DNA from: Chamaecrista fasciculata
Lineage: Eukaryota > Streptophyta > Magnoliopsida > Fabales > Fabaceae
NCBI GenBank assembly: GCA_003254925.1
Contig: QANZ01037291.1
Span: 133,553 to 197,552 of the forward strand
Length of the DNA stretch: 64,000 bases
Reading direction: 5' to 3'
A model generated the notes under the pieces. It made no database searches. It was not told the origin of the DNA and saw only the letters and a program-made list of their open reading frames with translations. Shown here one piece after another: positions 9,629-20,760 of the stretch. Position 1 is the stretch's first letter. Each line of letters opens with the position of its first letter. The translations under genes and the position numbers were made by a program.

Positions 9629-11737
9629 CTACAATACAGTGAAGAACTATACCAAATTAGAAGCCAAATCAGAAATGATAGAACATATTAAGTTGAAATT
9701 AATCCAAGTTAGTAATAAATAAACCAAGTCAGTAATAGTTAAACAAAGATGTTGAAGAAGCAAAGCTGTAAAGCCTAAAAGAAGAAGCAAGTTGTAAAGT
9801 CAACTACAACTAATACACTCAGAATAAAGAAGGCAAGCTGTAATCCACACAGTAAAGAACAAACCAAATCCCACAAAAACCAGACAAGCATAATCCATAA
9901 TAATACTTTAATAAACATAATAATACTACATTGACAAAATATAAGATATGCACATACCAAAAACAATTTAATAAACATATTAACTGGATATGCCCATAAC
10001 AGATTAACAATAAAACTTTGACAAACTTTAATTACCATAACAATACCACAATTTAAAATAAAACTTTAATAAAATACAAGTACAAGAATAATGAGCAAAC
10101 AGTTCTTCCACTTTAATATCTTTCACTTTAACCTTATATGGATTAAATGAAATCACCAACCACAATAAAATACAAATGGAAAATCACCAACAACAATGTA
10201 CAAAAGGGACCACAATGCTCCATCTAATATAAAGAAATGCACATCAACTATGCAGTCAAACTCCAACTATAATAAAAAATGGCAAAAATGCACAAATGGG
10301 ACCACAATGTTCCATTTCACATGAAAACAATGACCCACCACAATAAAATACACAAGAAAAGCACATCAATAACAGAAACACATCACATAAACACGTGTGG
10401 TCCCTTTCTCCTTTCTTATTTTAACATGACAGTGTCAGGAATCTACAAATTCCACTCACAAATGACAAAGAAAATCGAATCTTAAGCATTTCTAAAAGCA
10501 AAATCAACTTCTATGTACAGATTCCACTGACAAAAGACAAACAAAATGGAATCTTAACAACTATCAAGATGAAAGAAAACTTGAACGCACCAGCAGACGC
10601 AAAATCAAACTTTCAAGAGGATGAAGATAGATTTGAACGACCAACAAATGTGAAATCGGCCTTGACGAAACCCTAGCGCAACTCAGCGTTGACGAAACCC
10701 TAGCTCAATGCGAAATCAGTGAAGAATTATGTCGTTTGGCCATGGCTGTTATGTAATGTTTAATTTATCTAAGTATCGAACCCTAATGTTACTTGGCCGC
10801 CAACTCAATGCCTCCGTGTCAGCCATATGGGCACTTAACTGACCACATGTATATTTAACGGCAGAATCATTCAGGGACTAAACGTGACATTTCCATCATT
10901 CAGGGACTGAGTTGCTAGTACGTGTATCTTTCAGGGACTGAGTTGCATGTTTAGTCATACTTTATTTGTTTCATATTGGTCCTAAATATTTGCATAATTT
11001 CTCAAATTGGTCTCAAATTACTAAATATAGTCATATCTCTCTCGTTTCAAGCTAAGTTTGAATGTGACAAATATGAAGTTGCGAGTTATTTTTAACAAGT
11101 ACTTTCTCTATCAACATGGAACCGTCAACAATCATGGTCAAATCGAGTCTCGAAAGTGAACCGCTCATTTTATGGTTGAACAAGCAAAGTTTGTTATATC
11201 TTTCTCGTTTCAAGTTCGAATGCGACAATTTCAAAACTATATTAACTCTTGAAGATATTTTTCTTTGCCCAATTAAAATCATTAGCAAATGAGGTCAAAT
11301 AATTGCATTTCAAAAGCATATTTGAGACACCAAAACCTACTTTTGGGGAGTGATTTGAGATCGTTTATTGACGATCTCAATTTGACACGAAAAAACTCTT
11401 CCAAAGGTAACATATAGTTTCAAAATCGTCGTATTTTGACTTGAAACAAGAATGATATGACCAACGTAGCTTGTTTAATTGTCAAAAGAGCGACATACTT
11501 TCGGGATCTGATTTGACTTTTTTTGTTGATGACCCAAACTGAATAGAGAAATTAAAGTACTCGTAAAAAATAACTCATAACTCTGGATTCATCGCATTCG
11601 AACTTGAAACAAGAGAGATATGATCACATTCAATAGTTTGGGACCAATTTGATAAATTATATATGCAAACATGTAGGACCAATTTAAAAATTTCCACAGA
11701 CATTTAGAACTAATTTGAGGTTTTGACCTATTATTTT

Positions 11738-11950
11738 TTATATTCTTGTTCTCATATTTTTAACAATAATTAATGAGGAAAATAAATATCTTTTTTAGTT
11801 TTTCGTAATATTATGTTTTAAGATAAAAATTTCATGTCTTTTAAATTTTAATAATGATAAAATTAAGTTAATGTGTTCATCATTTAATTTTGTAAAGATG
11901 CAATTAAAATTAATTTAATCTTTTTTTATTAAGAATATTAATTAAGGTTT
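11738..11950. other. AT-rich spacer
   Basis: Nothing recognisable; T- and A-rich sequence between the outer MULE and the old LINE fragment. Confidence 0.5.
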
Positions 11951-12657
11951 AGCACAAATTCAACTATTTCTACCGTAAATACCACAAAGATTATCAAGTC
12001 CAATTCTGCGGTGGCTGTCCAGTTTATGATCAATGGGGTTGCCTCGTCTCATCCTTCCTCCAACTTAGTTGCCCAGACTCGCAATATCCTTGTGGAAAGT
12101 GATATTCATGTGGAAATTTTTTTTTTGCAACGGAAACGAGGCCTAATTGAAATAAATGTGATTACAAAACAAGTGTGATAAGGAAATAAAATTAAACAAA
12201 GACTTGAAATCTAAATAGTGGATGTTCTCGAAGAAACGGATGTTTCTGTCGCGGCAGATGGTGTTTCAATCCTGCAGAAGAACTTCGTTTGAGTAGTGAG
12301 ACACCTTAAGCTGACATCCATCCAGTATATATTTATTGGTGAAAATTTCAATGTTACGGATGTCGCCACGTTGGATATGAATTAGAAATTTGTGTAAGCC
12401 GACCAAAACAGTGTTGAGAATTTTGGATCTGACATCCTCCGAGTAGGTGAAGATAGGCTGTATGGCTCCGGGGTAGATGATGAAGATGATAAAGAGGTTA
12501 ATTTGATTCTTTCTGTCTTTAGACCAAACAGCATGCAGTGTTAGGTGGTCAGAGTTTCTGGGCGGACAAGCAGTCTGCATTACCGATCACTTGCGCATAT
12601 TGTGGTTTGCAGGGTTCCGGTAATCATCGGTCCGTTGGAGATCTGACATGTAGAGGG

Positions 12658-13747
12658 TCATAGTGTGCCATGAATCAATGATAACAGAAGGAGAATGGCT
12701 TTGACGATTGAAGCGGACATTATTACGGTGAGTGTAGATCGCCCAAGCGAAAGAAAGAATTTTGGTGAAAACCTCCTGGGGGTAACCTGTGACTCCACAT
12801 CCCTGAGCATCAGAAAAAGCCAGTTATTAAACCCAATAGTTAAGAGAGAATCGCTTCTGATTCCGAGGGGGGAACCCAACCAAGCACTGCGCGCGACATT
12901 ACAACTAAGAAACAAATGGTCTTCATCTTCCAGCACATTGCACCCAAACGCACATTGCCCGTCGATATTGAAGTGTTTCTTGAGGAGATGACTGCCAAGT
13001 GGGAGCGCTCTGCAGAGACATTTCCATCCAAAGAGAAGGATTTTGGGCGGGCACTTAATTTTCCAATAAGCGTCCCAATTAATTCTATCATCAATGCTGG
13101 GAGGGAATCTCATGCAATAATCCTTCTTGACATTATAATTACCATCTTTGGAGTGTACCCAGACGATCCGATCAGCAACACCTGTGGAAGATATGGGGAT
13201 GTTACAAATGGACGACATCTGATCGTCATTATAGAACCGGGCAACTTGTTGTCGATCCCAATTACCATCAGCACCAATGAGATGGCTAGCATAGATGTCG
13301 TTTTCTGTAGGTCTTTCCGGCTTAATCCACAACTCACTATTGAGGGGGATTGAACGACCGTTACCCAGGCGCCATCGGTCGGGCAAGGCTGGAGGCTTGC
13401 GAGTTACACTTAAAGCGTAAGTTAATTTTGTCATTACAGTACTTGGCAAAATAAATCTGGGAAACAAGACTCTGTTGATTAGAGATGATCCTCCATGACT
13501 GTCGCCCCATAAGAGCTGAGTTGAATTCCTCCATTTTCTTGATACCCAGACCACCCGCATGTTTAGGTTTACATATGTGGTCCCACGCGCGCATGTGCAG
13601 TGATTTTGACCCATCTCTAATACCCCAAAAAAAGTTGCTAAGGACCATATCGCATTTGTGCGCCTCCTTACTCGTGAGCTTGAAATAAGAGAGGTGGTAG
13701 AGGGGTAGGGATGAAAGAACCGACTTTATGAGAACAGTGCGAGCAGC
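12658..13747 (-). pseudogene. LINE ORF2 C-terminal part with zf-RVT domain, frameshifted
   Basis: Continues the RT frame past the premature stop (SNFFWGI, KHAGGLGIKKMEEFN, GRQSWRI) to about 13435. There the frame shifts to one encoding RWRLGNGRSIP and then a zf-RVT zinc-binding domain: WKIKCPPKILLFGWKCLCRALP, CAFGC and EDEDHLFLSCNVARSAW. No RNase H domain follows, and 12,128-12,650 looks like 3' UTR plus degraded sequence. This belongs to the element at 12119-15513. Confidence 0.7.
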
Positions 13748-15508
13748 CTAGGACAGAAGGAGAGTCTGCCACCCCTGTAGTCTGGCTTGGAGCTTTTCCA
13801 TGATAACATCGAAGATCTTACGGCTCCGGGTTGGCTCGTCGATATAGCTTCCAAGGTATTTAGAGAAGTGGTCCACAATTTTGAGCTTATGTCTGGAATT
13901 TAAATCCTTCTTCAACCGGTTGGGAGTGTTTGGACTAAAGGAAATTTCAGACTTATGTAGGTTGAGGATCAGGCCAGAGGCCCTGCCAAAGTCCGAGAAA
14001 ACATTACCAAATAAGTCAAGGGCTTTAGTGTCCGCCTTGAAGAAGAGCAGGATGTCGTCAGCGTAGATCAGATGATTGATCGTAGGGGCTCTCCGGGACA
14101 CTTTAACACCTTTGAGGGAGCCGTCAGCTTGGCGATTTGTTAGCATGCCAGAGAGCACGTTCATACACAAGATGAAAAGATAGGGTGAGATTGGGTCACC
14201 TTGTCTCAGACCAGCTTTAGGCATGAAAGTTTCAGACAGTTCGCCATTAATTTGAACTCTGAAGGAAGGGGTGGTGACGCATTGCAAGATAAGCCTTACC
14301 CAGTGAGTCGGGAACTCCATGGCGTTCAGCACTTCTTCCAAGAAATCCCAGGAGATCTTATCATAGGCTTTCTGCAAGTCACTTTTAACACTAGCCCAGT
14401 TAGTCTTGGAGCGTTTTTGTCTCCTAATGTACCGAAGGACCTCGTGAGCAACCAGGATGTTATCTGTAATTGATCGCCCTTTTGCAAAGGCGTTCTGGAA
14501 CGGAGAGATGACATCTTGAATAATTATCTGAAGTCTATTAGTGAGGACCTTCGGAATGATCTTGTAAGAGACGTTGCAGAGACTAATAGGACGATAATCT
14601 TTACAAGAGAGCTGTTCGTCACCCTTAGGAATTAAAACAATAGTAGAGTGGTGGAGCTCTCTTAGCATGTGGCCTGACTGTAAGAATGAAGCAACCATTT
14701 GCATGACTGATTCCCCAACAATATTCCAATGTTGCTGGAAAAAAATTGCAGGGAAGCCGTCCGGGCCTGGAGCCTTATTCCCCTCCATTTGGAACAGGGC
14801 GCACTCAATCTCGAATCTGGTAAAAGGTTTATTTAGAAGACGGAGGTGCTCCTCATTGAGAGTGGGGATGCCAGACTCCCTGATGAGTTGACCCATGTTC
14901 TCGCGCGAAGCAGTAGTCTGCGAGCAAAAAAGTTGGCTGAAGAACTCCTTAGCTATAATTAAAAAATCCTCCGTTTTGTGAACCCAGTTACCGTCATCAT
15001 GTCTCATTGCAGTAATTCTGGACTTATTTCTGCGATGTTTAACCACAGTGTGGAAATATTTAGTGTTTCTGTCACCGTTGATGAGCCATTCCTGTCTTGC
15101 TCGTTGGGCCCAATATAATTGTTCACAACTTAGGAGAAACTCTTGTCGTTTCCTAATAACAAGCTCTTTGCGATTGTGGTTACCAGAAGAGGACAGGTTA
15201 GAAGCCTTTTGGGCCTCTAGGAGATCATGTTCACATTTGAGAATTTGGTCACGGAGGCTTCCAAAATGTTCCTTATTCCAAGAGGATAAGGCCCTGGCAG
15301 TCTTCTTCAATTTCTGTTGAAAGCGGAAAGCATTCGAGCCCATAGTGGATGCATTGTCGTTCCATGCTTTGTAGACGATCTCTGGGCACTTATCATGTAA
15401 CATCCACATACTTTCAAACTTAAAGCCAACTTTAATCTTGAAACGCGGTCTCTCAGTGTTGAGGATAAGTGGAGCATGGTCCGACGCGGTGATAGGTAAG
15501 ATATCCAC
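13748..15508 (-). pseudogene. LINE ORF2: endonuclease remnant plus reverse transcriptase
   Basis: An uninterrupted 586-codon frame. Residues about 8-14 keep the last endonuclease motif (SDHAPL). A lysine/arginine-rich linker and a GDRNTKYFHT motif follow, then the RT domain at about residues 230-500: NKAPGPDGFP, IPKG, DYRPISLCNVSYK, LQKAYDKISWDFL, GLRQGDPISPYLF and the catalytic YADD in HLIYADDILLFF. A TAG at 13748-13750 ends the frame early; the same frame stays LINE-like for another 380 bp downstream. Full plant L1 ORF2 proteins exceed 1,200 aa, so this is a partial, inactivated polyprotein gene. Confidence 0.85.
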
Positions 15509-15812
15509 ATACTTTCATGTGGAAATTATTCTTACTTTTCGTGAGACAAATTTTATTGCGGATTGGCTTGTTAGTCATGCTCACTCCTTTCCTATTGGTG
15601 TGCACGAGTTGCCTACTGCTCCTCCTAGATGAGTTGAGCTCTTAGCGAATGATTGTAAAGGGGTTTACTTTCCCCGTGATGTGCTAGGCTAGTTTGTCCT
15701 TGTTTAGTTTATTTACCAAAAAAAAGAAAGAAAGAGCAAATTTTTTACTAATGCCAATTAATATATTTTAATTTACTGTGAGAGGCTTAATTAATTGTAA
15801 TAATATCATATT

Positions 15813-16003
15813 GGGTAATGATATAGAAAACACTATAGCTTTAGCTTTTTATTTTTGAGTTGTCGGATTGAATATTTTGACCTCGAGATTTGTGTAAAAT
15901 AACATAAATTATGTTATTTTACACAAATCTCGAGGTCAAAATATTCAATCCGACGGCTAAGAAATGGATAGCTAGAGCTATGGTGTTTTTTTTATACTCA
16001 CCC
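15813..16003. mobile_element. Mutator-type foldback MITE, 9-bp TSD
   Basis: Flanked by TATCATATT on both sides (15804-15812 and 16004-16012). Termini GGGTAATGATA and its inverted partner TATACTCACCC lead into imperfect and then perfect arms. Bases 15862-15906 and 15910-15954 are exact reverse complements over 45 bp with a 3-base loop. It has no coding capacity. The 9-bp TSD places it with Mutator-like MITEs. Confidence 0.82.
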
Positions 16004-16332
16004 TATCATATTTCAATGACAACATTTTATAATTTTATTTTTAAACAAATTAAGTTAAAAAAGCAACTATCTCAATAATTAAATCAATAATGTTAGAACG
16101 TCTTTACCAAAACAATAATAATTATAATAATAATAATGTTAGAACGAAAAAAGTTATATTCAAAATTGAAACATGAAGTTGAAGTGAAAAAGAAGAAAGG
16201 AATGTGGAAAGTGGTAAGGCTAAATACCCAAAAGAATAATATTACATGCATGAACAGCCGCCAATTAATTATTGTGTAGGTAACCACCCACCAATATAAT
16301 GCCCAAAAGCCTAATGAAATGTGTTATTACTG

Positions 16333-16676
16333 GGCAAAAATATTAATTTTATATCTCAATTTTATATCAACGGTCAATTCTGTTTGAACTTTTTTTGTTT
16401 GTTAATTTCGTCCTCAATGTTTTATATTTTGATCAATTTTTTTCTTTGATTAACTACTTTCAATAAATAAACGACAAACTATATCCTATTTTTCAATCTG
16501 AGTTAGAATTTGAATTTTTTTTTTCAATTTTACATTATATATCATTAGCTATGTATATTCCATCGTTAATATTTGGGTAAAGTAAGAACAAATGATAAAA
16601 CTGACAAAAATGTGAAACAATAAAGACGAAATTAATAGTTGATATAAAGTTTAGGGACAGAATTAGTACTTTTGCC
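16333..16676. repeat. MITE-like repeat, copy 1
   Basis: Starts GGCAAAAATATTAATTT and ends AATTAGTACTTTTGCC, an inverted terminus. The interior has repeated ATTTCGTCC, CAATAAATAAACGA and TAAAGACGAAATTAA motifs. A diverged second copy lies in the same orientation at 17040-17395. No TSD was found for either copy, so the superfamily is open, although the ends resemble Mutator MITEs with GGCAAAAGTAC termini. Confidence 0.5.
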
Positions 16677-16750
16677 GTTTCTCTGTTCAATCAACGAAGC
16701 ATTGCCTTTCCTCTCATTTTACTTTCATCGTTTAGAAAATTTAATTTTTA

Positions 16751-17007
16751 TTAAGTTAACAAATTGGTCATTAAATAATTAAATATATGATTTGATCTCT
16801 AAAATATCATAATTGTTAATGATTTATTTTTGAATTTGTACATTTTAATCTTTAAATTTATACTAAATTTATATCTTTTTCTTTAAATTTGTATTGGATG
16901 TATATATTTTTTGTTATTAAATTTGACCCAAATTATTGATAATTGCAATATTTTAAAGAAAGACTATATTATAATTCAATTATTCATAAATTAATTTGTT
17001 AACTTAG
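16751..17007. repeat. AT-rich foldback
   Basis: AAGTTAACAAATTGGTCATT at the left pairs with AATTAATTTGTTAACTT at the right. Inner AAAATAT/ATATTTT segments also pair around a T-rich middle. Probably an old TIR element between the two GGCAAAA repeats. No target duplication seen. Confidence 0.4.
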
Positions 17008-17039
17008 TACAAATATATAGACTAACAAATATATTTTTC

Positions 17040-17395
17040 AGCAAAAATACTCTTTGGTCCCCAAAGTTTATACCAATTGTCAATTTTATTTCATCTTTAA
17101 TCTTTTTTTTTTGTGATAAATTTTATTCCCAATATTTCACATTTTTGTCAATTTTATCTTTTGATTAATTTCTTTCAATAAATTAACGATATATCCTTGA
17201 TCTTGTTTTTCAATTTGAATTAAAATTTGAGTTTTTTTTATTAATTTTATATTACATGACATTGGCTATGCAAATTCATTTGTTAATATTTATTAAAGTA
17301 AAAATAAAAGATAAAATTAATAAAAAATGTGAAACATTGAAAAAGAAATTGACAAGAAAAATAAATTGACAATAAAATTTAGTCTTTCAAATCCG
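17040..17395. repeat. MITE-like repeat, copy 2
   Basis: Begins GCAAAAATACTCTTTGGTCC and parallels the copy at 16333-16676 through CAATTTTAT, TTTCAATAAATTAACGA and ATGTGAAACATTGA blocks. Its right end is eroded (ATAAAATTTAGTCTTT). Both are diverged copies of one family about 360 bp apart. Confidence 0.45.
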
Positions 17396-18090
17396 CTTCC
17401 TTTGAGAGTGGGAGATTTTTCTCTTTTTACAGTTTCTTTGACGTTAACATCTGGCTAGTCTCTAAACCTCTTTTGCTTCCAAAACCTAAAGTGATATTCA
17501 ATTGCCATGTGCCATGCATATTGGTGTGAGGTGTACATGTGACTCATTTGCTTTATAATATTAAGGAAAGTGATACATAATTGTTTTTAATCATTACTCA
17601 TTTATAAATACTTTTCGAGTTATGAATTTTCATAAATATTTCTTTTAACTAAAACTTTTTATAGATATAATATTTTGAAACATAAAAATTAATAAAATTT
17701 CTAATAACTAGTAATACAAAAAAAAAGAGAATAATCTGAAAATTTACATTAGTAGAATTAAATACAGTTTAGAAATTTTTTAATTGAACAATGAGTAAAA
17801 CTAGTAATACAAAACTACATATTTGTTCATTTAATTCGTGACTTGAACCTTTAATTTGTTATTTTTCTTATCTTTCAAGTTTTTAAATGAAGTTTGTCAG
17901 AATATAAAATATAAATATATGGAAGTAAAGGAGTTTATTTATTTATTTTCGCAGTTCAATGAAGAATATATTGAAAAAAGTTATAATGAAGGAGATATTC
18001 ATAAAAATCTATAGTTTAATGTATTTATAAATATGTTATATTTAAATGAACTATATGGAAATCTTATAATAGAGAATATTTGCACATGAA
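17396..18090. other. AT-rich intergenic, no gene seen
   Basis: No coding, RNA or repeat structure could be supported in this stretch. Confidence 0.5.
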
Positions 18091-18103
18091 TTTTAGTAAA
18101 ATG

Positions 18104-18247
18104 GTCAATAAAGATTGGTCTAGTTAGTAAAGATCGAGTCAACTTATACTCCACAAGGTCATGAGTTCGATTCTCACTGTGAAGGTTTTGTTGGTAGACG
18201 ATCGGTAAGTACCTCTGTAAACTCTCATAAAGTCTATATAAAAAAAT
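18104..18247 (+). mobile_element. tRNA-derived SINE, 13-bp TSD with one mismatch
   Basis: The head has an A-box-like TGGTCTAGTTAGTAAAG and a B-box GAGTTCGATTCTC 40-50 bases later, the internal RNA polymerase III promoter of tRNA-derived SINEs. A tRNA-unrelated body ends in an A-rich tail (TATATAAAAAAA). Near-identical flanks TTTTAGTAAAATG (18091-18103) and TTTTAGTGAAATG (18248-18260) form the target duplication. It cannot fold as a normal tRNA, so it is a retroposon, not a tRNA gene. Confidence 0.68.
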
Positions 18248-18943
18248 TTTTAGTGAAATGAAAATATTTATCAGATTTTGTAATTCAAGCAACTTTTTAA
18301 TGATAAATGAATTATATATAAATAAATGTATTTATATATTCTTGAGAGCATGTAATTTCTTGACGCCATAGGCGATTGAGGCTGAGGATGCATTGCTTAC
18401 AAGAATGAATTCATTAAAATTCAATAAAAATGTGAAAATTTTAAAGTTGGATTTTTTTTTTAAAAAAAATTACAATTAATAAAAAAGAGGCTTTATATTT
18501 CCCCTTTTTTTGTCCCTTTGTATTTCTCCCTCTGTAATTTCAGAGATCTGACAACTCCTAATTTTAAGAGATCCTTTTTCATTGCCTATATGTAGGAAAT
18601 GTAGTAATTTGCCTATAAAATATATAGTCATGCAGTTATAGGTTACTGTTGCATATTCCTTCTACTTTTTCCTTGTTGAAAAGTAATTTTAACCTTTGCG
18701 TTTGTTTTCTTGTCTATTAATAAATAAGGTTCATTGAATTCTTACATTTTCAAATATAATTCGGGAATGAATTCTTATTTATACTGTCTCGTGATATCAA
18801 AGTCACAAGTCCCTGCATTCTTTCATTCCCGTACGTTACCGATTACCCTGTGGGATGATGAAATTTTATTTACTTTTTATTTATAAAAATAGTCTCAGTT
18901 AATAATACAGATAATTCATGGGTATCTTTTAAAAATATAATAC

Positions 18944-18991
18944 ATATTTATTCTTTGTTTTTTTTTTGGCCTGAATATTTATTCTTTGTTT
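18944..18991 (-). mobile_element. Micro-retroposition footprint 1 (TCAGGCC plus A7)
   Basis: A 17-bp sequence ending TTCTTTGTTT is directly repeated (18944-18960 and 18975-18991) around only 14 bases (18961-18974) reading TCAGGCCAAAAAAA on the minus strand. Long direct repeats around a poly-A-tailed fragment are the signature of LINE-machinery insertion; here the cDNA appears to have stopped within 7 nt of the tail. See matching footprints at 19596-19634 and 46351-46402. Confidence 0.62.
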
Positions 18992-19029
18992 GATGAAACT
19001 TATGGTGGAGAAGATTGTGTTTTTTTGTT

Positions 19030-19412
19030 TTATTCCAAAATGTATTTCTAGTTCTATAACTTTTGCTTATGTCTTAATTTGGTTTCATTTTTTTTTTACA
19101 CTTTTGGTCTTATATATTTTATTCAAGTCTCAATTTAGTTATATATTTTTTTTTGTTGCATTTTTAGTCCCATATCTAATATTTTTTTTTGTTGTATTGT
19201 AGAATTGGTCTTATATCTTTACAAAAGGTTTCATATTATGGGACTAGCGGTAAAATTTTGTACAAATATATGAAATCAAATCTGTAACAAAAAAGATACG
19301 AGACCAATTTTATATTTGACCAAAAAATATGAGACCAAAAGTACAACAAAAAAAATATAGGACCAAATTGAAATCTGAGAAAGAAATATAAGACCAAAAA
19401 TACACTTAAGGC
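19030..19412. mobile_element. Degenerate MULE-like foldback of the GGCTTAAGTG family
   Basis: The right end AATACACTTAAGGCC is the inverted terminus seen in the Pack-MULE at 3471-4420. The arms share GGTCTTATAT and GTTGCATTTTTAGTCCCATA motifs with that element's 60-bp units. The left end is degraded and no TSD was found. Confidence 0.45.
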
Positions 19413-19595
19413 CTAATATAAATATATGCATGTCCTATATATAAGATATCTGCCATTCTAGCCTAACTTTTTTTCGTGTTGGTTTGTAAAAAAAAAAAAT
19501 TGCTTGTAAATAATAGGAGATATCGGAGTATAATAATAAACTATAGTGAGAACTAGACTTTTAAATATATACAAATATTTATGTATGTGTATATA

Positions 19596-19634
19596 GACAT
19601 TAATATTTTTTTTTGGCCTGACGACATTAATATT
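19596..19634 (-). mobile_element. Micro-retroposition footprint 2 (GTCAGGCC plus A7)
   Basis: GACATTAATATT is repeated at 19596-19607 and 19623-19634 around 15 bases (19608-19622) reading GTCAGGCCAAAAAAA on the minus strand. The inserted core and tail match footprints 1 and 3, while the target sites are unrelated. Confidence 0.62.
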
Positions 19635-19908
19635 ATAATGGTTATTACTATACTCATCATTATTAATTAATCATGATAATTAACTATGATATTTTTTCTA
19701 TCAACGTTAATTTTGTAGTAATTTCATATATTCAATATGTTTTTAGAAAAAAATTAGTTAAATCCGACAATATTGGTTTAATAGTTTTCTTAATGAAAGT
19801 TATTTTAATCAGAAATATAGTTTTTCTATATATTATTTTGAAAAAATATATAAAAATTCATAAGAAAACCAAACGCTCAATAAAGTACATGTGGAGACTA
19901 TATATATA

Positions 19909-20749
19909 AGTAAACTACTAAATTGGTCCCTGGATTATTGCCTCGCTGAGAGATTGGTCCCCAGATTAACGAAATTGACAAATAGATCCCAGAATTTTAC
20001 AAACGTTACTCAAATTGGTCATTCCATGAAATACCTGTTAGTCAACTCACTAACGTGGCCATTAACTGTTGACGTGGCACGTTAAGTGCCACGTCAGCAG
20101 TTGGAAAACTTAAAACAAAAGTCAACTGTGCATTTAGTGCCACATCAGAATTAATAATTAAAAAATATATATTTCATTCAAAATTCAAATAGGTCCCTGA
20201 GTTATATTTTTATCTCATTATTCTCAATTACACCTCTTTTTCATCATCTTAATTCATTTTAGTCCCAAATCCTCAAAATAAAATTGTAAAGTGTCCCAAA
20301 ACTCTTCCAAATATTCCAGTTTAGTCCTTAAACGTATTAAAAACCCTAAACCCTAAACCCCAAACCCCAAACCCCAAACCCTAAGATCCTAAACCCCAAA
20401 CCCTAAACCATAAAATCCTAAACCCTAAAACCAAAACCCTAAATCCTAAAATCATAAACCCTAAAATCCTAAAATTGTAAAGTGTCCCAAANACTCAGGG
20501 ACCTATTTGAATTTTGAATGAAATATTTTTTTTAATTATTAATGTTGATGTGGCGCTAAATGCACAATTGACGTTTGTTTTTTCAATTTTCTTAACGGCC
20601 ACGTCAGCGAGTTAACTAACGGAGATTTCACGGAAGGACCAATTTGAGTAACGTTTGTAAAATTTAGGGACCTATTTGTCAATTTCGTTAATCTGAGGAT
20701 TAATTTGTTAGCGAGCCAATAATCCAGGGACCAATTTAGTAGTTTACTC
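19909..20749. mobile_element. MULE-like element with long TIRs and telomere-like interior
   Basis: Arms of about 200 bp pair from AGTAAACTACTAAATTGG at the left to CCAATTTAGTAGTTTACT at the right, including AACGAAATTGACAAATAG and ACTAACGTGGCC-type blocks. CTATATATATA lies at both ends (19898-19908 and 20750-20760) and could be a 10-11-bp TSD, but the motif is low complexity. There is no transposase. The centre holds degenerate CCCTAAA repeats and a single N (20492). Confidence 0.68.
20341..20470. repeat. Degenerate telomere-type (CCCTAAA)n tract
   Basis: About 130 bp of CCCTAAA, CCCCAAA, TCCTAAA and ACCCTAAA units. The CCCTAAA unit is the common plant telomere repeat (C-rich strand). It is bracketed by ATTGTAAAGTGTCCCAAA at about 20283-20300 and 20474-20491, the second abutting an N. 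It lies inside a transposon-like element, so it is interstitial and does not mark a chromosome end. Confidence 0.75.
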
Positions 20750-20760
20750 CTATATATATA

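Larger units (their letters stand above)
7215..10956. mobile_element. Inner Mutator-like element with gene cargo (10-bp TSD)
   Basis: Ends GACAAAACATGCAAGTCAG (7215) and the inverted match CTGAGTTGCATGTTTAGTC (to 10956) extend into long similar arms with repeated CAGTCCCTGAAAGATACACG motifs. The flanking direct repeat ATACTTTATT is exact (7205-7214 and 10957-10966). The 3742-bp element sits inside the MULE at 7152-11728. It contains a plus-strand GRF-type zinc-finger gene (7568-8610) and a coding-like exon on the minus strand (9470-9628), but no recognisable MULE transposase. Confidence 0.85.
7152..11728. mobile_element. Outer Mutator-like element (9-bp TSD), split by an inner MULE
   Basis: The left end GGTCAGAATTTTAAATTGG at 7152 is mirrored by CTAATTTGAGGTTTTGACC ending at 11728. 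TATTATTTT flanks both sides (7143-7151 and 11729-11737). Without the inner insertion the element is about 820 bp and non-coding. Its interior has ACTCTTC, ACATAGT, TCGAACTTGAAAC and GAGAGATATGA motifs shared with the element at 21630-22146, so the two are members of one family. It carries no transposase. Confidence 0.8.
12119..15513 (-). mobile_element. 5'-truncated L1-type LINE, 14-bp TSD
   Basis: Minus-strand retroposon with a poly-T (its poly-A tail) at 12119-12127 and a flanking direct repeat TTCATGTGGAAATT (12105-12118 and 15514-15527). The 5' break falls within the endonuclease domain: only its final SDHAP motif survives. Reverse transcriptase and a zf-RVT region follow but are broken by a premature stop and a frameshift, so the copy is dead. 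It landed in the RNase H frame of an older LINE. Confidence 0.88.
11952..15737 (+). mobile_element. Older LINE 3' fragment (RNase H end), split by a second LINE
   Basis: Plus-strand pieces 11952-12118 and 15528-15737 join into one reading frame when the later LINE and one TSD copy are removed. The frame has an RNase H-like C terminus (NILVESD, then TFRETNFIADWLVSHAHSFP, then GVHELP) and a stop near 15631, followed by a short 3' UTR ending TTTACC plus an A-rich tail to about 15737. This is the 3' end of a plant L1-type element, 5'-truncated. Its own TSD could not be fixed. Confidence 0.65.

Noticed and set aside
18104-18180. Possible tRNA gene
   Set aside because: A and B boxes are present, but no acceptor stem or cloverleaf could be built, and near-identical 13-bp direct repeats flank a longer unit; it is a SINE. 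The same applies at 60663-60730.
20341-20470. Chromosome end (true telomere)
   Set aside because: Repeats are degenerate, short, internal to a TIR element and flanked by ordinary sequence on both sides.
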